DNA of 64,000 nucleotides from Lachnospiraceae bacterium (GTDB lineage Bacteria; Bacillota; Clostridia; Lachnospirales; Lachnospiraceae): NCBI GenBank assembly GCA_016283755.1, contig JAEENO010000017.1, positions 124,001 to 188,000 of the forward strand, read 5' to 3'. Shown piece by piece: positions 53,047 to 60,693 of this stretch (position 1 is its first letter; each line of letters starts with the position of its first letter). The notes under the pieces were generated by a model. It saw only the letters and a program-made list of their open reading frames with translations, ran no database searches and was not told where the DNA came from. The position numbers and the translations under genes were made by a program.

Positions 53047-54084
53047 CTATTTTTCCAAATCCTGCCACATAACTTCAGGGCACTGCATAGCGGTTGTATC
53101 AAGACCATAAGCTGCAAAACAACTGTCAAAGAAGTTAGGAGCCTTCTCAGGCGCTACAACATTAACTTCTTTATTCTTGTAATATGCAGCATACTCTTCA
53201 TCAGCTTCATAGTATTCATTCTCATCAATGTTAGTAAAGATATAGAAAAGATGCTCTCTGCTATACTCATCGTACTCTCTTATATCATAATTAGCATAAT
53301 TATAAGGAGCGGTTCTTACCATATGCATAATGTACTTAGGCTCGCCGTCGCAAAGCTCCGGAACTGTAGGGAAATCGCTTCCTGAAATTGCTTCGGAAAG
53401 ATAACCTGCAGGGATTACGCATCTTGTTAAACCATATACCGTTTCAATACCTACAATGTAATTAACCTTGCCATCCTTATCGATATACTTATATTCCATA
53501 GAGTGTTCAAAAGCGCTGTTAGAGCCACCGTATGTTACAACACCGTTCTGAAGAATAGCTGAAGCAGTTCTATAATAAGAATCTGTTCTTATAAGCACAT
53601 GAAGCTTACCGTCCACATTCTTAAGAACTGTCATAACCTCTGCGGAATCGCTTCCGTCGGAATTCGTATATGTAAACTTAATTGCAAGCTCTTCGTCCTT
53701 ATCATCACCTGCATCAATGTTACCAACCTGAATCTTATCAAGTACATCAAGACGGTAATCGATACCAACGATAACCTTAAAAGTTGAACCTAATTCATCG
53801 ATTGTATATTCTTCACCCGGCTGTAAGCCTTCAATGTCTTCATTGGCAATTGCCTTAGACTCGCCCTTTAAGAACTTAATGAAGATCTCTTTCATAGTGA
53901 TGTCGTTCTTATCATCTTCATTTTCTTCATTATTGTCGTCGTTTTCATTCTCATTCTCGTTATTCTCGTTGCCGTTATCTACAACATCGGTACCGGAATC
54001 AGAATTTCCATTATTCTTAGTACCACATGCAACACACGTCAAAATCAAAGCTAAAACAAGTAATAAGCTAAGTAATTTCTTCAT
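53047..54084 (-). CDS. Lipoprotein of unknown function
   Basis: A 345-residue surface lipoprotein: signal KKLLSLLLVLALILTCVAC with lipobox TCVAC, then an Asn/Glu/Asp-rich linker (about 25-65) and a soluble domain. Segments such as EDIEGLQPGEEYTIDELGST and VGNIDAGDDKDEELAIKFTY look like a beta-rich fold; no catalytic motif was seen and I recognise no named family. It has its own promoter and a terminator about 100 bases downstream. The 104-base upstream gap holds only the promoter and leader. Confidence 0.8.
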   Translation of the reverse strand: MKKLLSLLLVLALILTCVACGTKNNGNSDSGTDVVDNGNENNENENENDDNNEENEDDKNDITMKEIFIKFLKGESKAIANEDIEGLQPGEEYTIDELGSTFKVIVGIDYRLDVLDKIQVGNIDAGDDKDEELAIKFTYTNSDGSDSAEVMTVLKNVDGKLHVLIRTDSYYRTASAILQNGVVTYGGSNSAFEHSMEYKYIDKDGKVNYIVGIETVYGLTRCVIPAGYLSEAISGSDFPTVPELCDGEPKYIMHMVRTAPYNYANYDIREYDEYSREHLFYIFTNIDENEYYEADEEYAAYYKNKEVNVVAPEKAPNFFDSCFAAYGLDTTAMQCPEVMWQDLEK

Positions 54085-54149
54085 TTTTCATACCTCTTTC
54101 GTATAACTATAATTCGTGCCCTGCCCGGAGGAGACAAATGCACGTACAT

Positions 54150-54178
54150 ATTTTAAGCCATTAAAAAGAATAGGTCAA
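54150..54178 (-). promoter_or_regulatory. Sigma-A promoter of the lipoprotein gene
   Basis: TTGACC, a 17-base spacer and TAAAAT on minus, just past the stop codon of the HTH gene, with a leader of about 60 bases. Confidence 0.6.
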
Positions 54179-54188
54179 TATAAAAGCC

Positions 54189-55001
54189 CTATATATCAGC
54201 TCTTTCTATATCACTTTTCAAATACAAATTATTGTTTGAGCCACTTTTTATCGGTATTAATTTACCCTTGGATGAAAGCTGCCCTATATACTGTCTCGTG
54301 CAATTTAATATCGATGCGGTTTCTGTAGTGTCTACTATTCTGTCGGACACGAATGAAAGCAAGTCGGAGTATTTCAATTCCGAGCTTTTTCCTCGAAGCG
54401 AAAGCTCTTCCGCAGAAATAAACCGTTCCTCTCCCCATTCGATTCCGTTTCCGCCCGGAGAAACTCTTACGTTTTTAAACGTTTCCGGCTCACTTAACAC
54501 TTTTGAAAACAGGCGGTTGTCTTTTCGTATAGCCTCAACGTCTACGGTGCATGCGTAATCATTTAGAAAAAAGACCATAACCTCATGGTCATTCATAGGC
54601 ACGACGTCTTTAACTTTCTTATCCAACCGCTCACGGATTTCTATTGTAATATCTTCATCTCCGCATTTTACAAGATACAATTCATCTTGAGCACACCTGC
54701 CTTCGCTAAGTTGTAAAAGCTTATACTCATCATACATCTTTATTTTGTTTGCTTTTAAAATAGCCCCTAAGTTTTGGCGGTCACTTGGCACAATGCGTTG
54801 TCTTACAAACCTCATTGACCACTCAGAATTAATGCTGTAGATACCCCTTTTTACAAAAGATGAAAATATAAACGGCGCATCCCACTCATCTATCTCAGGC
54901 AGTATTTCAGCAAAAAAACGATGACTCTTTTCATAGTAAAAAAGATATCCCAGCAATTTATCTGCTCTTTCCTTACTGTCTCTTATTTCAAATACTGTCA
55001 A
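54189..55001 (-). CDS. DUF2442-like/helix-turn-helix protein, partner of the HipA-like kinase
   Basis: A 270-residue protein in three parts. The first 105 residues are of unknown fold (FSSFVKRGIYSINSEWSMRF; SDRQNLGAILKANKIKMYDE). The next 80 are DUF2442-like (FFLNDYACTVDVEAIRKDNR, then VSPGGNGIEWGEERFISAEEL). The C-terminal 50 residues are a MerR/excisionase-type DNA-binding domain (TTETASILNCTRQYIGQLSS, then KGKLIPI). The start is TTG with AAGGTGG seven bases upstream, inside the end of the kinase gene: a 14-base overlap, so the two are coupled. The likely role is repressor and perhaps antitoxin of the module, binding the palindromes before the kinase gene; this is inference. Confidence 0.7.
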   Translation of the reverse strand: MTVFEIRDSKERADKLLGYLFYYEKSHRFFAEILPEIDEWDAPFIFSSFVKRGIYSINSEWSMRFVRQRIVPSDRQNLGAILKANKIKMYDEYKLLQLSEGRCAQDELYLVKCGDEDITIEIRERLDKKVKDVVPMNDHEVMVFFLNDYACTVDVEAIRKDNRLFSKVLSEPETFKNVRVSPGGNGIEWGEERFISAEELSLRGKSSELKYSDLLSFVSDRIVDTTETASILNCTRQYIGQLSSKGKLIPIKSGSNNNLYLKSDIERADI

Positions 55002-55797
55002 GACTACACCACCTTTTCCAAGTCATCTCCCAAATCTTATCTTGATATTCTTTATCCATGATTCCGTCAAGGCCTTCGAAAATAGTGTCTCTATCACTTT
55101 CGGATAACCTGGGCAACAACGCTTTTACCTCATTAGGGACAAGCTTTAAATTCTCCAACGTGCTTCCGGATCCAATAAATGCCTGTACCCTTTTATCTTC
55201 CATGACATTGAACTTCTTTAACTCTTCTAAGTTACGACACTTGCACACCAACGATAAACCATGATCGAAAAGCGGTGCCAAACGTACACTTTTATCCTTG
55301 GCAGACCTAAGCACTTCAATATTTGCACCATGCCTGTCACGATTCAAAACAAGATAATCTATAATAAGCATCTTGTATATATAATCAGCCCAACCCTGCT
55401 CTTTGCAAAACTCAAGCGGACTTTGTCCTTCTTTTTTCTTAAGATCATAATAATCTTCGAATGACATCTTGCTCTCTGAAGGGTTCTTAAAGTCATCAGA
55501 CTCGCAAAGATATGTTTCTACCTCTTTATCATCTACAACTATCAGGGCATGTATTAATCTATACTCCAAATGCTCTATCTTCAGTATTCGAAGCAGCCTT
55601 TGCACAATAATCTCATTTATGCACTCTTGCCCTATAATACCCTGCATTCTGTCATAATCAGATAACTTATAATACTTTTTAACCGCGCCGCTGTCATCAT
55701 ATGCCTTCAAAAACGATCCTGCCGTTCCGGAGGATTTCCTGCTCTTAGTCCAATTTAAATATCTCATATCCTGAAGTTCTGTAATTATATCTTTCAT
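54988..55797 (-). CDS. HipA-fold Ser/Thr kinase-like protein
   Basis: A 269-residue protein with HipA/CtkA-type kinase features: the catalytic loop LIIDYLVLNRDRHGANIEVL (Asp154, His156, Asn159), a DFG-like metal site RLAPLFDHGLSLV (Asp178), and a possible ATP-binding lysine in KKYYKLSDYDR (Lys44). The N-terminal HipA subdomain is absent, and the total length is well below E. coli HipA (440). The ATG is preceded by AAAGGAGG; an ATG seven codons earlier overlaps that site. Unlike hipBA, the kinase gene comes first and the DNA-binding partner second. Toxin activity is possible but not shown by the sequence. It has a strong promoter with two palindromes. Confidence 0.78.
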   Translation of the reverse strand: MKDIITELQDMRYLNWTKSRKSSGTAGSFLKAYDDSGAVKKYYKLSDYDRMQGIIGQECINEIIVQRLLRILKIEHLEYRLIHALIVVDDKEVETYLCESDDFKNPSESKMSFEDYYDLKKKEGQSPLEFCKEQGWADYIYKMLIIDYLVLNRDRHGANIEVLRSAKDKSVRLAPLFDHGLSLVCKCRNLEELKKFNVMEDKRVQAFIGSGSTLENLKLVPNEVKALLPRLSESDRDTIFEGLDGIMDKEYQDKIWEMTWKRWCSLDSI

Positions 55798-55831
55798 TGT
55801 AACATCCTCCTTTCGCATCAGTATTTAGAGT

Positions 55832-55851
55832 TACTTGACGTACGCAAAGTA
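55832..55851. promoter_or_regulatory. Operator candidate 1 of the HipA-like module
   Basis: TACTTGACGTACGCAAAGTA is an imperfect palindrome. Its half ACTTGACG equals that of candidate 2, and the other half CGCAAAGT differs at two places from CGTCAAGT. It lies just after the predicted start of transcription. Centres of the two palindromes are 42 bases apart, about four helical turns, so both face the same side of the DNA. Confidence 0.55.
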
Positions 55852-55860
55852 TTTTTACAC

Positions 55861-55890
55861 ATTATATCAAAAACACTTGACGTTCGTCAA
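55861..55890 (-). promoter_or_regulatory. Sigma-A promoter of the HipA-like/HTH operon
   Basis: TTGACG, an 18-base spacer and a perfect TATAAT. The -35 is inside palindrome 2, and palindrome 1 follows the predicted start, an arrangement suited to repression. Confidence 0.75.
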
Positions 55891-55896
55891 GTGTTT
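55871..55896. promoter_or_regulatory. Operator candidate 2 (also a possible terminator of the HAD gene)
   Basis: A perfect inverted repeat, AAACACTTGACG and CGTCAAGTGTTT with two bases between. It overlaps the -35 of the kinase promoter and the last bases of the HAD gene stop. On minus it is followed by further T, so it may also act as terminator of the HAD transcript. The matching half-sites in palindrome 1 favour an operator. Confidence 0.6.
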
Positions 55897-56491
55897 AAGA
55901 CATCCTCCTTCTTATCGTCTCCCAATCATAGCACCGCGTATACTTCTCACTCGGGAACTCGGTAGTTTCATTCCAAGGCCTATTATAGACCATAACCTTA
56001 ATATCCTTCATATGCTCGAAATGCTTAAACGCCATCGGTGAATCTTCTATCGCGTAGTCAAACTTCATCTTATAATAATCATCAAGCTCTAAGTTAAACT
56101 CACTGTTCTTGATAAAACTATCCCTGCCGTATTTATTAAGACAATATAATTTAACGCGCTTAAGCCCATGAACATCAAGCCATTCACGTGAAGCTTCATA
56201 TGCAACAGAAGGACGTCCTGTTATAATCGACACATTATAACCCTTATCAAGCCAGGAATTTACGGTACTAACCGCACCGGTAGTTTCATCAAAAGATAAA
56301 AGCGCTTCCGGCTTATGCGCCTCAATCATCATCTCTTCATATTGGGACTCGGTTAAATCAAACGACTTCTGTAATTCAAAGAACTTAATATCCTCATACG
56401 GAATATTCTTCCCGTACATATTCTTAACCAGTTTTACAAAATATCGTGCTGTCTCACACAAGCAATCATCAAAATCAATATATATATTCAT
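55895..56491 (-). CDS. HAD-superfamily phosphatase, 5'-nucleotidase (NT5C)-like
   Basis: A 198-residue hydrolase. Motif I is IYIDFDDCLCETARYFV (Asp nucleophile and general acid), motif II is VSIITGRPSVAYEA, and motif IV is YAIEDSPMAFKHFEHMKD. The motif I pattern and short helical cap (about 15-80) resemble cytosolic 5'(3')-deoxyribonucleotidases, so a nucleotide substrate is likely; it is not certain. It follows the AAA ATPase gene by 20 bases and probably shares its promoter. Confidence 0.82.
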   Translation of the reverse strand: MNIYIDFDDCLCETARYFVKLVKNMYGKNIPYEDIKFFELQKSFDLTESQYEEMMIEAHKPEALLSFDETTGAVSTVNSWLDKGYNVSIITGRPSVAYEASREWLDVHGLKRVKLYCLNKYGRDSFIKNSEFNLELDDYYKMKFDYAIEDSPMAFKHFEHMKDIKVMVYNRPWNETTEFPSEKYTRCYDWETIRRRMS

Positions 56492-56511
56492 ACAAGCCTC
56501 ACAACAATGTT

Positions 56512-57882
56512 TTAGTTATATAACATCTTTCCATCCACCAGAATATAATCCTTTATCTTCTTTGACGAGAAGCCTTCTACACTGACAAATCCGACTCTAT
56601 CAACATTTATACCCTTAATTTCCTCAAGCTGCTTTTCCTCCTGCTCACATTCTGCTGCGGTCATTTTTCTGTCAAAGAACTTGCACTCATAGAAATCATA
56701 TTTATCTCCGGCCCTTTTTACAACGCAATCAAACTCACCATTAGTTTTATTTACCGGATTGTCGTACCAATAGCAGCCGAAGTCCTCAATGTCATCCATT
56801 TTACCGCTAACAGCCTGTCTGTGGAAATATTCGAGCGCAACACCTTCAAATCTTCTACTAATAAATTCACGAAGATTCTCGCCAAAATTGTGCTTATAAT
56901 ATTGTTCAGGTCCTATTCTTGTTATTATTCCGGCATTACCGAAGATAAAAGTGAAATAGAATCGCATAAGGTTATCTTCTATCTCGTAAAATTGCTTTTT
57001 TCTATCACCTTTCCTATTAATTGGCTCTTCCTTCCTGATTGTCTCCATATCAAGGAGTATCTTTAACTGCTTATCTAGAAGTCCGTTTTCGTCGCTCTTC
57101 ATCCAATCTCGAATTTCAGTATATTTCTTTCTGCCGTTACCCAGTGCTTCCAAAATACGTGTATCAAAGGTTTTCTTTATTTCTTTAATCATAATGCTTT
57201 CTACATGAACACGGACCAATCCCGTTTCAGGTAAAAGCAATTTCTTTATATTATCTTTCAAAGAAACCGAATCATCTATAAGCCCAAGCACATAAGGCGA
57301 TCCGCCAAAAACAGAATACATTTCAACTTTTTCCCTCGGCGAAAGGCAAGGATAGAACTTAGCTGCATCATAATAATCAAAATCTCTGATATGAAGAATA
57401 AGCGAGAATCTTCCGTAAAGAGGATTGTCTTCTTCAAGAAGTTCTTTCATTACCGAGATGTAAGAACCGCAAAGAATTATCTTTACATTTTCAGGCAGCT
57501 TGTCGATTACTGCCTGCATAACTGAATCAACTTCTCCTTTTTTCTTGGTCTCCTTAAGATAAGGATATTCATCAATAATCAGAAGGATCTTCTTATCCAG
57601 CGATTTAAGATAATCCATCATGGCAAAGATGGACTCAAAACTCATTTTAGGAAGAGATAATGCAGTGCAAATACTTTGATATAAAAGCGCCATATTCCCT
57701 TCAAACGTACTGGTCACACATAAATGATTAATAACAACACCATCAAATGTATCAGCAGCTTTATTAATAAGCGTAGATTTTCCTACTCTTCTCTTACCAT
57801 ACACAAGTACCGCAGTCTTATGCTTATGGTTATTTAATTCACTCTTAAGTTCAGCCAGTTCATTCTCTCTTCCGATAAACAT
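56512..57882 (-). CDS. AAA ATPase of the archaeal-ATPase/DUF234 family
   Basis: A 456-residue protein. The N-terminal STAND-like AAA domain has MFIGRENELAELKSELN, Walker A VYGKRRVGKSTLIN (Lys35) and Walker B KILLIIDEYPYLKE, then ILCGSYISVMKELLEEDNPL and YGRFSLILHIRDFDYYDAAK. A winged-helix part follows (TRILEALGNGRKKYTEIRDW). The C-terminal DUF234 part is nuclease-like, with EFDCVVKRAGDKYDFYECKF (Asp, Glu-x-Lys pattern of PD-(D/E)XK type). Function unknown; roles in DNA processing or defence have been suggested for the family. It is first in an operon with the HAD gene. Confidence 0.9.
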   Translation of the reverse strand: MFIGRENELAELKSELNNHKHKTAVLVYGKRRVGKSTLINKAADTFDGVVINHLCVTSTFEGNMALLYQSICTALSLPKMSFESIFAMMDYLKSLDKKILLIIDEYPYLKETKKKGEVDSVMQAVIDKLPENVKIILCGSYISVMKELLEEDNPLYGRFSLILHIRDFDYYDAAKFYPCLSPREKVEMYSVFGGSPYVLGLIDDSVSLKDNIKKLLLPETGLVRVHVESIMIKEIKKTFDTRILEALGNGRKKYTEIRDWMKSDENGLLDKQLKILLDMETIRKEEPINRKGDRKKQFYEIEDNLMRFYFTFIFGNAGIITRIGPEQYYKHNFGENLREFISRRFEGVALEYFHRQAVSGKMDDIEDFGCYWYDNPVNKTNGEFDCVVKRAGDKYDFYECKFFDRKMTAAECEQEEKQLEEIKGINVDRVGFVSVEGFSSKKIKDYILVDGKMLYN

Positions 57883-57928
57883 AATCAGGCTCCTTTATTC
57901 TGAAAAGTTTTTCACTGAAATCGCTTTC

Positions 57929-57957
57929 AGTATATACTCATAATCGTACTAAGTCAA
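57929..57957 (-). promoter_or_regulatory. Sigma-A promoter of the AAA/HAD operon, with inverted repeat
   Basis: TTGACT, a 17-base spacer and TATACT on minus. A perfect repeat ACTGAAA-TCGC-TTTCAGT (57914-57931) overlaps the end of the -10 and the start of transcription, in a position where a repressor could act. Confidence 0.7.
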
Positions 57958-58062
57958 GATAATTAAATTAAATGAAACCAACAAATTCAAATTAATACCT
58001 TCATGCTAATTTCCGACGCTCCTGCAATCAATACCTAAGAATATCAATATATCAATTTACAC

Positions 58063-58908
58063 TTAAGTTCTATCTGCCCTCAATTCCCAAAATGCAATAG
58101 CCGCAGCCGCAGATACATTCAATGAATCAATGCCTTCCGTCATAGGAATCTTAACCACGAAATCTGCTTTTTCAATTGTAGCAGCGCATAATCCGTCCCC
58201 TTCGCTACCCATAAGGATTGCAAGCTTATCACATTCCTTAAGCCGTGAATCGGTAACGGATACTGCATCATCTGATAAAGCCATCGCCGCGACTTTATAT
58301 CCCATCTTATGTAGTCTATCTACATAATGCGAAGAACCATCATTTTCAATATACGCATACGGAATCTGAAATACAGTTCCCATTGAAACTCGAGCCGCAC
58401 GTCTATAAAAAGGATCAGAGCAATCATCAGTCAGTAAAAGCGCATCCATAAAAAGCGCCGCAGCCGAGCGGAATATCGCCCCTACATTCGTAGGATTATC
58501 AACAGATTCAAGAACAACAATACGAGCCGCATTATCACATAATCTCTCAATAGAAGGCAATGTTTTCCTTCTTAGACAACATAATAGCCCTCGCGTCACT
58601 GCATATCCCGGCGTATGAGCCATTATATCTCGCGGCAAGGTATAAATCGGCGTACCGTCATATTCTTCCAAAATCGAGCAAATTTCCATGTCAGAAGCAC
58701 AATCACTATCGCATTCGATAATCTCCTCTTCCACAAGAAAACTTACAGGTTCATACCCTGCATCAAGCGCCCTTCTAATGACCTTTGCGCTTTCTGCAAT
58801 GAATAACCCCGCATCCGGCTCATAATAATGATATAACTGACTCTCGTTTAAGGAAAAATACGGAGTAAGCCGCGTATCTTCCATATCTACAATCTTAATA
58901 TACTGCAT
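58063..58908 (-). CDS. TrmH/SpoU family RNA 2'-O-ribose methyltransferase
   Basis: A 281-residue SPOUT methyltransferase with the trefoil-knot motifs in order: motif 1 VLESVDNPTNVGAIFRSAAA, motif 2 LAILMGSEGDGL, motif 3 KIPMTEGIDSLNVSAAAAIA. An N-terminal substrate-binding domain (about 1-115) begins QYIKIVDMEDTRLTPYFSLN. It modifies tRNA or 23S rRNA; which one cannot be read. A 58-base stretch of its 5' coding region recurs upstream of the neighbouring acetyltransferase gene. It follows that gene by 44 bases. Confidence 0.93.
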   Translation of the reverse strand: MQYIKIVDMEDTRLTPYFSLNESQLYHYYEPDAGLFIAESAKVIRRALDAGYEPVSFLVEEEIIECDSDCASDMEICSILEEYDGTPIYTLPRDIMAHTPGYAVTRGLLCCLRRKTLPSIERLCDNAARIVVLESVDNPTNVGAIFRSAAALFMDALLLTDDCSDPFYRRAARVSMGTVFQIPYAYIENDGSSHYVDRLHKMGYKVAAMALSDDAVSVTDSRLKECDKLAILMGSEGDGLCAATIEKADFVVKIPMTEGIDSLNVSAAAAIAFWELRADRT

Positions 58909-58952
58909 TTTTAATCTCTATTACTTCGCATTTACGATCCTTATCTCTTTGT

Positions 58953-59468
58953 TTATAAATCAATCTGATATGTATAATCTTTCATAACAATATCAGTTCC
59001 TCTTTTATTATAGGTGCTTTCACCAACAATCCTTCCCCCGCATTTTTCTGCCACACGTTTAGATGCTACATTACCTTGGCTAACAACTATAGTAACCTTC
59101 TTCGCTCCTTGAGCTCTGGCATAATCTATTAATCCTTGAGCAATTTCTGTTGCATATCCTTTATTCCAGTAGTTCTTATGAACACAGTAGGCTATATCAA
59201 AAATCGTTTGGTCATCACTAATCATAAAACTGCAAGTCCCTACACGTTCTTTCGTATCCTTAAATACCGGAATAAGATAACAGCACTCTTCATCATCAGG
59301 TAAAGCTTCTAACATTTTAATATATTCCGGATCAATATCTTCTTTAGCTTCATCCGGCAAAAACTCTCCCATCTCAGGATCATTCCAAATACTATATGCC
59401 CACAATGCATCCTCTTTAGTAAATCCACGTAATATCAACCTGGGTGTTCTAATGTTTTCTATCTTCAT
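58953..59468 (-). CDS. GNAT-family N-acetyltransferase (RimJ/RimL type)
   Basis: A 171-residue acetyltransferase. It opens IRTPRLILRGFTKEDALWAY, has the acetyl-CoA site in HKNYWNKGYATEIAQGLIDYA (given in part), and ends with the conserved VASKRVAEKCGGRIVG. The RTxRLxLR start is typical of RimJ/RimL-type or small-molecule acetyltransferases. GGAAGG lies ahead of the ATG. The substrate is unknown. Confidence 0.92.
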   Translation of the reverse strand: MKIENIRTPRLILRGFTKEDALWAYSIWNDPEMGEFLPDEAKEDIDPEYIKMLEALPDDEECCYLIPVFKDTKERVGTCSFMISDDQTIFDIAYCVHKNYWNKGYATEIAQGLIDYARAQGAKKVTIVVSQGNVASKRVAEKCGGRIVGESTYNKRGTDIVMKDYTYQIDL

Positions 59469-59496
59469 AATTAAAGTCCTTCCAAAATAACTTTTA

Positions 59497-59554
59497 GCGC
59501 TTTTTGCAATGAATAACCTCGCCTCCGGCTCATTATAATGATATAACTGACTCT
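59497..59554 (-). pseudogene. Fragment duplicated from the TrmH gene
   Basis: This 58-base stretch matches 58787-58844, in the TrmH coding region, at 54 of 58 positions in the same orientation. On minus it reads SQLYHYNEPEARLFIAKSAK against SQLYHYYEPDAGLFIAESAK. It is cut off before the motif region and runs straight into the ribosome site of the acetyltransferase gene. It is a relic of a partial tandem duplication. Confidence 0.8.
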
Positions 59555-59606
59555 TGCATTATTCTGTCTTGGCATATATGTATCTTCTTTTTTAAGTTCA
59601 GTATTA

Positions 59607-60320
59607 TTAATCTTCTATAGCTTTTTTTAGCAATTCCATGAGTATTAACAATGCCTCTTTCTCTGTAAAATCGCTCTGAATCTTAAGCTTATTAAAATAA
59701 TAAGGTTCTTCGGCAATCGTTATTGCCTTTGCGCGTTTTAAAATCGGTTTTAGCTTGCTAATTAGTTCTTCCGTAATTTCTTCTCTAGAATTAAAAAAAT
59801 CCAAATCAAAATCAACTACAATTGGATCCTTTGTTTCATTCAAAAAATCCCAATCTATTTTGTTATACTCAAAGTATTTGCAATTGTATCCTTTTCTTTT
59901 ATCATATTCCTCATATCCAGTTTCTCCTAATTTATGGATTATTGTATAAGAAGCCAAATACTTAAAATCGTAAGCTGTTTTTATTTGTTCAGAATTCTTT
60001 ATATTTTCAATCGCAATACAAAAAACATCTTCAAAGTCAAAATCCCCCGCAAGATATTTCAATCCTTTTAACAAATCTCGCACATATATATTATCTAGCC
60101 CATCTTCAGCAATCTGATTCATAGAATGCAAATAGCAATTGAACGACGACCATGTATCTGTATGTGCATCAAATGAAATCAAGTTTATTGACTTTCCTAT
60201 TCTACTATTAATTTCTCCCCATACTGGCAATGCCATGTTATGCTCTTCAAAGACACACACTGGAGTATTATCTATAATCTTGCTTTTCTGATATATCGAA
60301 GAGTTCTCAAATAAATACAA
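59607..60320 (-). CDS. UPF0489 family protein (arginase/deacetylase-like fold)
   Basis: A 237-residue protein. FEEHNMALPVWGEINSRIG and NLISFDAHTDTWSSFNCYL give the UPF0489 start with a D-x-H-x-D metal motif; DPIVVDFDLDFFNSREE gives a D-x-D-x-D motif later. Both are as in ureohydrolase/arginase-type metal sites, so a metal-dependent hydrolase is likely; the substrate is unknown. The start is TTG with AAAGGAG about nine bases upstream. It follows the MazG-like gene by 52 bases and is the last visible gene of the helicase-NUDIX-HNH-MazG series. Confidence 0.8.
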   Translation of the reverse strand: MYLFENSSIYQKSKIIDNTPVCVFEEHNMALPVWGEINSRIGKSINLISFDAHTDTWSSFNCYLHSMNQIAEDGLDNIYVRDLLKGLKYLAGDFDFEDVFCIAIENIKNSEQIKTAYDFKYLASYTIIHKLGETGYEEYDKRKGYNCKYFEYNKIDWDFLNETKDPIVVDFDLDFFNSREEITEELISKLKPILKRAKAITIAEEPYYFNKLKIQSDFTEKEALLILMELLKKAIED

Positions 60321-60372
60321 TTGTCTGCTCTCCTTTTATAATAAATAGAATATAATTGCAACTCCTAACCCG

Positions 60373-60693
60373 TCATTTTTCTGTCACCGTCTCCAAAAAA
60401 ATCTTCCTCACAAATCCCCCTCTTTTCTCTGCCTTCGCTCTTCTGCATTCTTCCAGCTCTTCAAGGCTATATCCTCTTGCCTTCGTAGCCGCATATAGAA
60501 CCTCTAATATATCCGCAAGTTCCTCGAGATTCTGGTCTTTATGATACTCTGCCAATTCCTCATCGAGCTTCGCATCAATCATCTTCAGATACTCATCGTC
60601 ATCGAGTATCCTTATTTCACATATCTTATTATCATTTTCGATAATCTCCGGAATCTTGTCCCTGACCAACTTATTATATGTTATTACTGACAT
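60373..60693 (-). CDS. MazG-like nucleotide pyrophosphohydrolase
   Basis: A 106-residue all-alpha NTP pyrophosphohydrolase of the MazG/phosphoribosyl-ATP pyrophosphohydrolase superfamily. It starts ITYNKLVRDKIPEIIENDNK and has the EExxE..ExxD metal pattern in KLDEELAEYHKDQNLEELAD with ILEVLYA. Such stand-alone proteins may act in house-cleaning of altered nucleotides or in phage defence. Its start overlaps the HNH gene by 10 bases. Confidence 0.88.
   Translation of the reverse strand: MSVITYNKLVRDKIPEIIENDNKICEIRILDDDEYLKMIDAKLDEELAEYHKDQNLEELADILEVLYAATKARGYSLEELEECRRAKAEKRGGFVRKIFLETVTEK

Noticed and set aside
57893-57915. A CodY-like sequence TTTATTCTGAAAAGT before the AAA ATPase gene.
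   Set aside because: Four mismatches to the 15-base consensus and no second site nearby; below what I would accept by eye.
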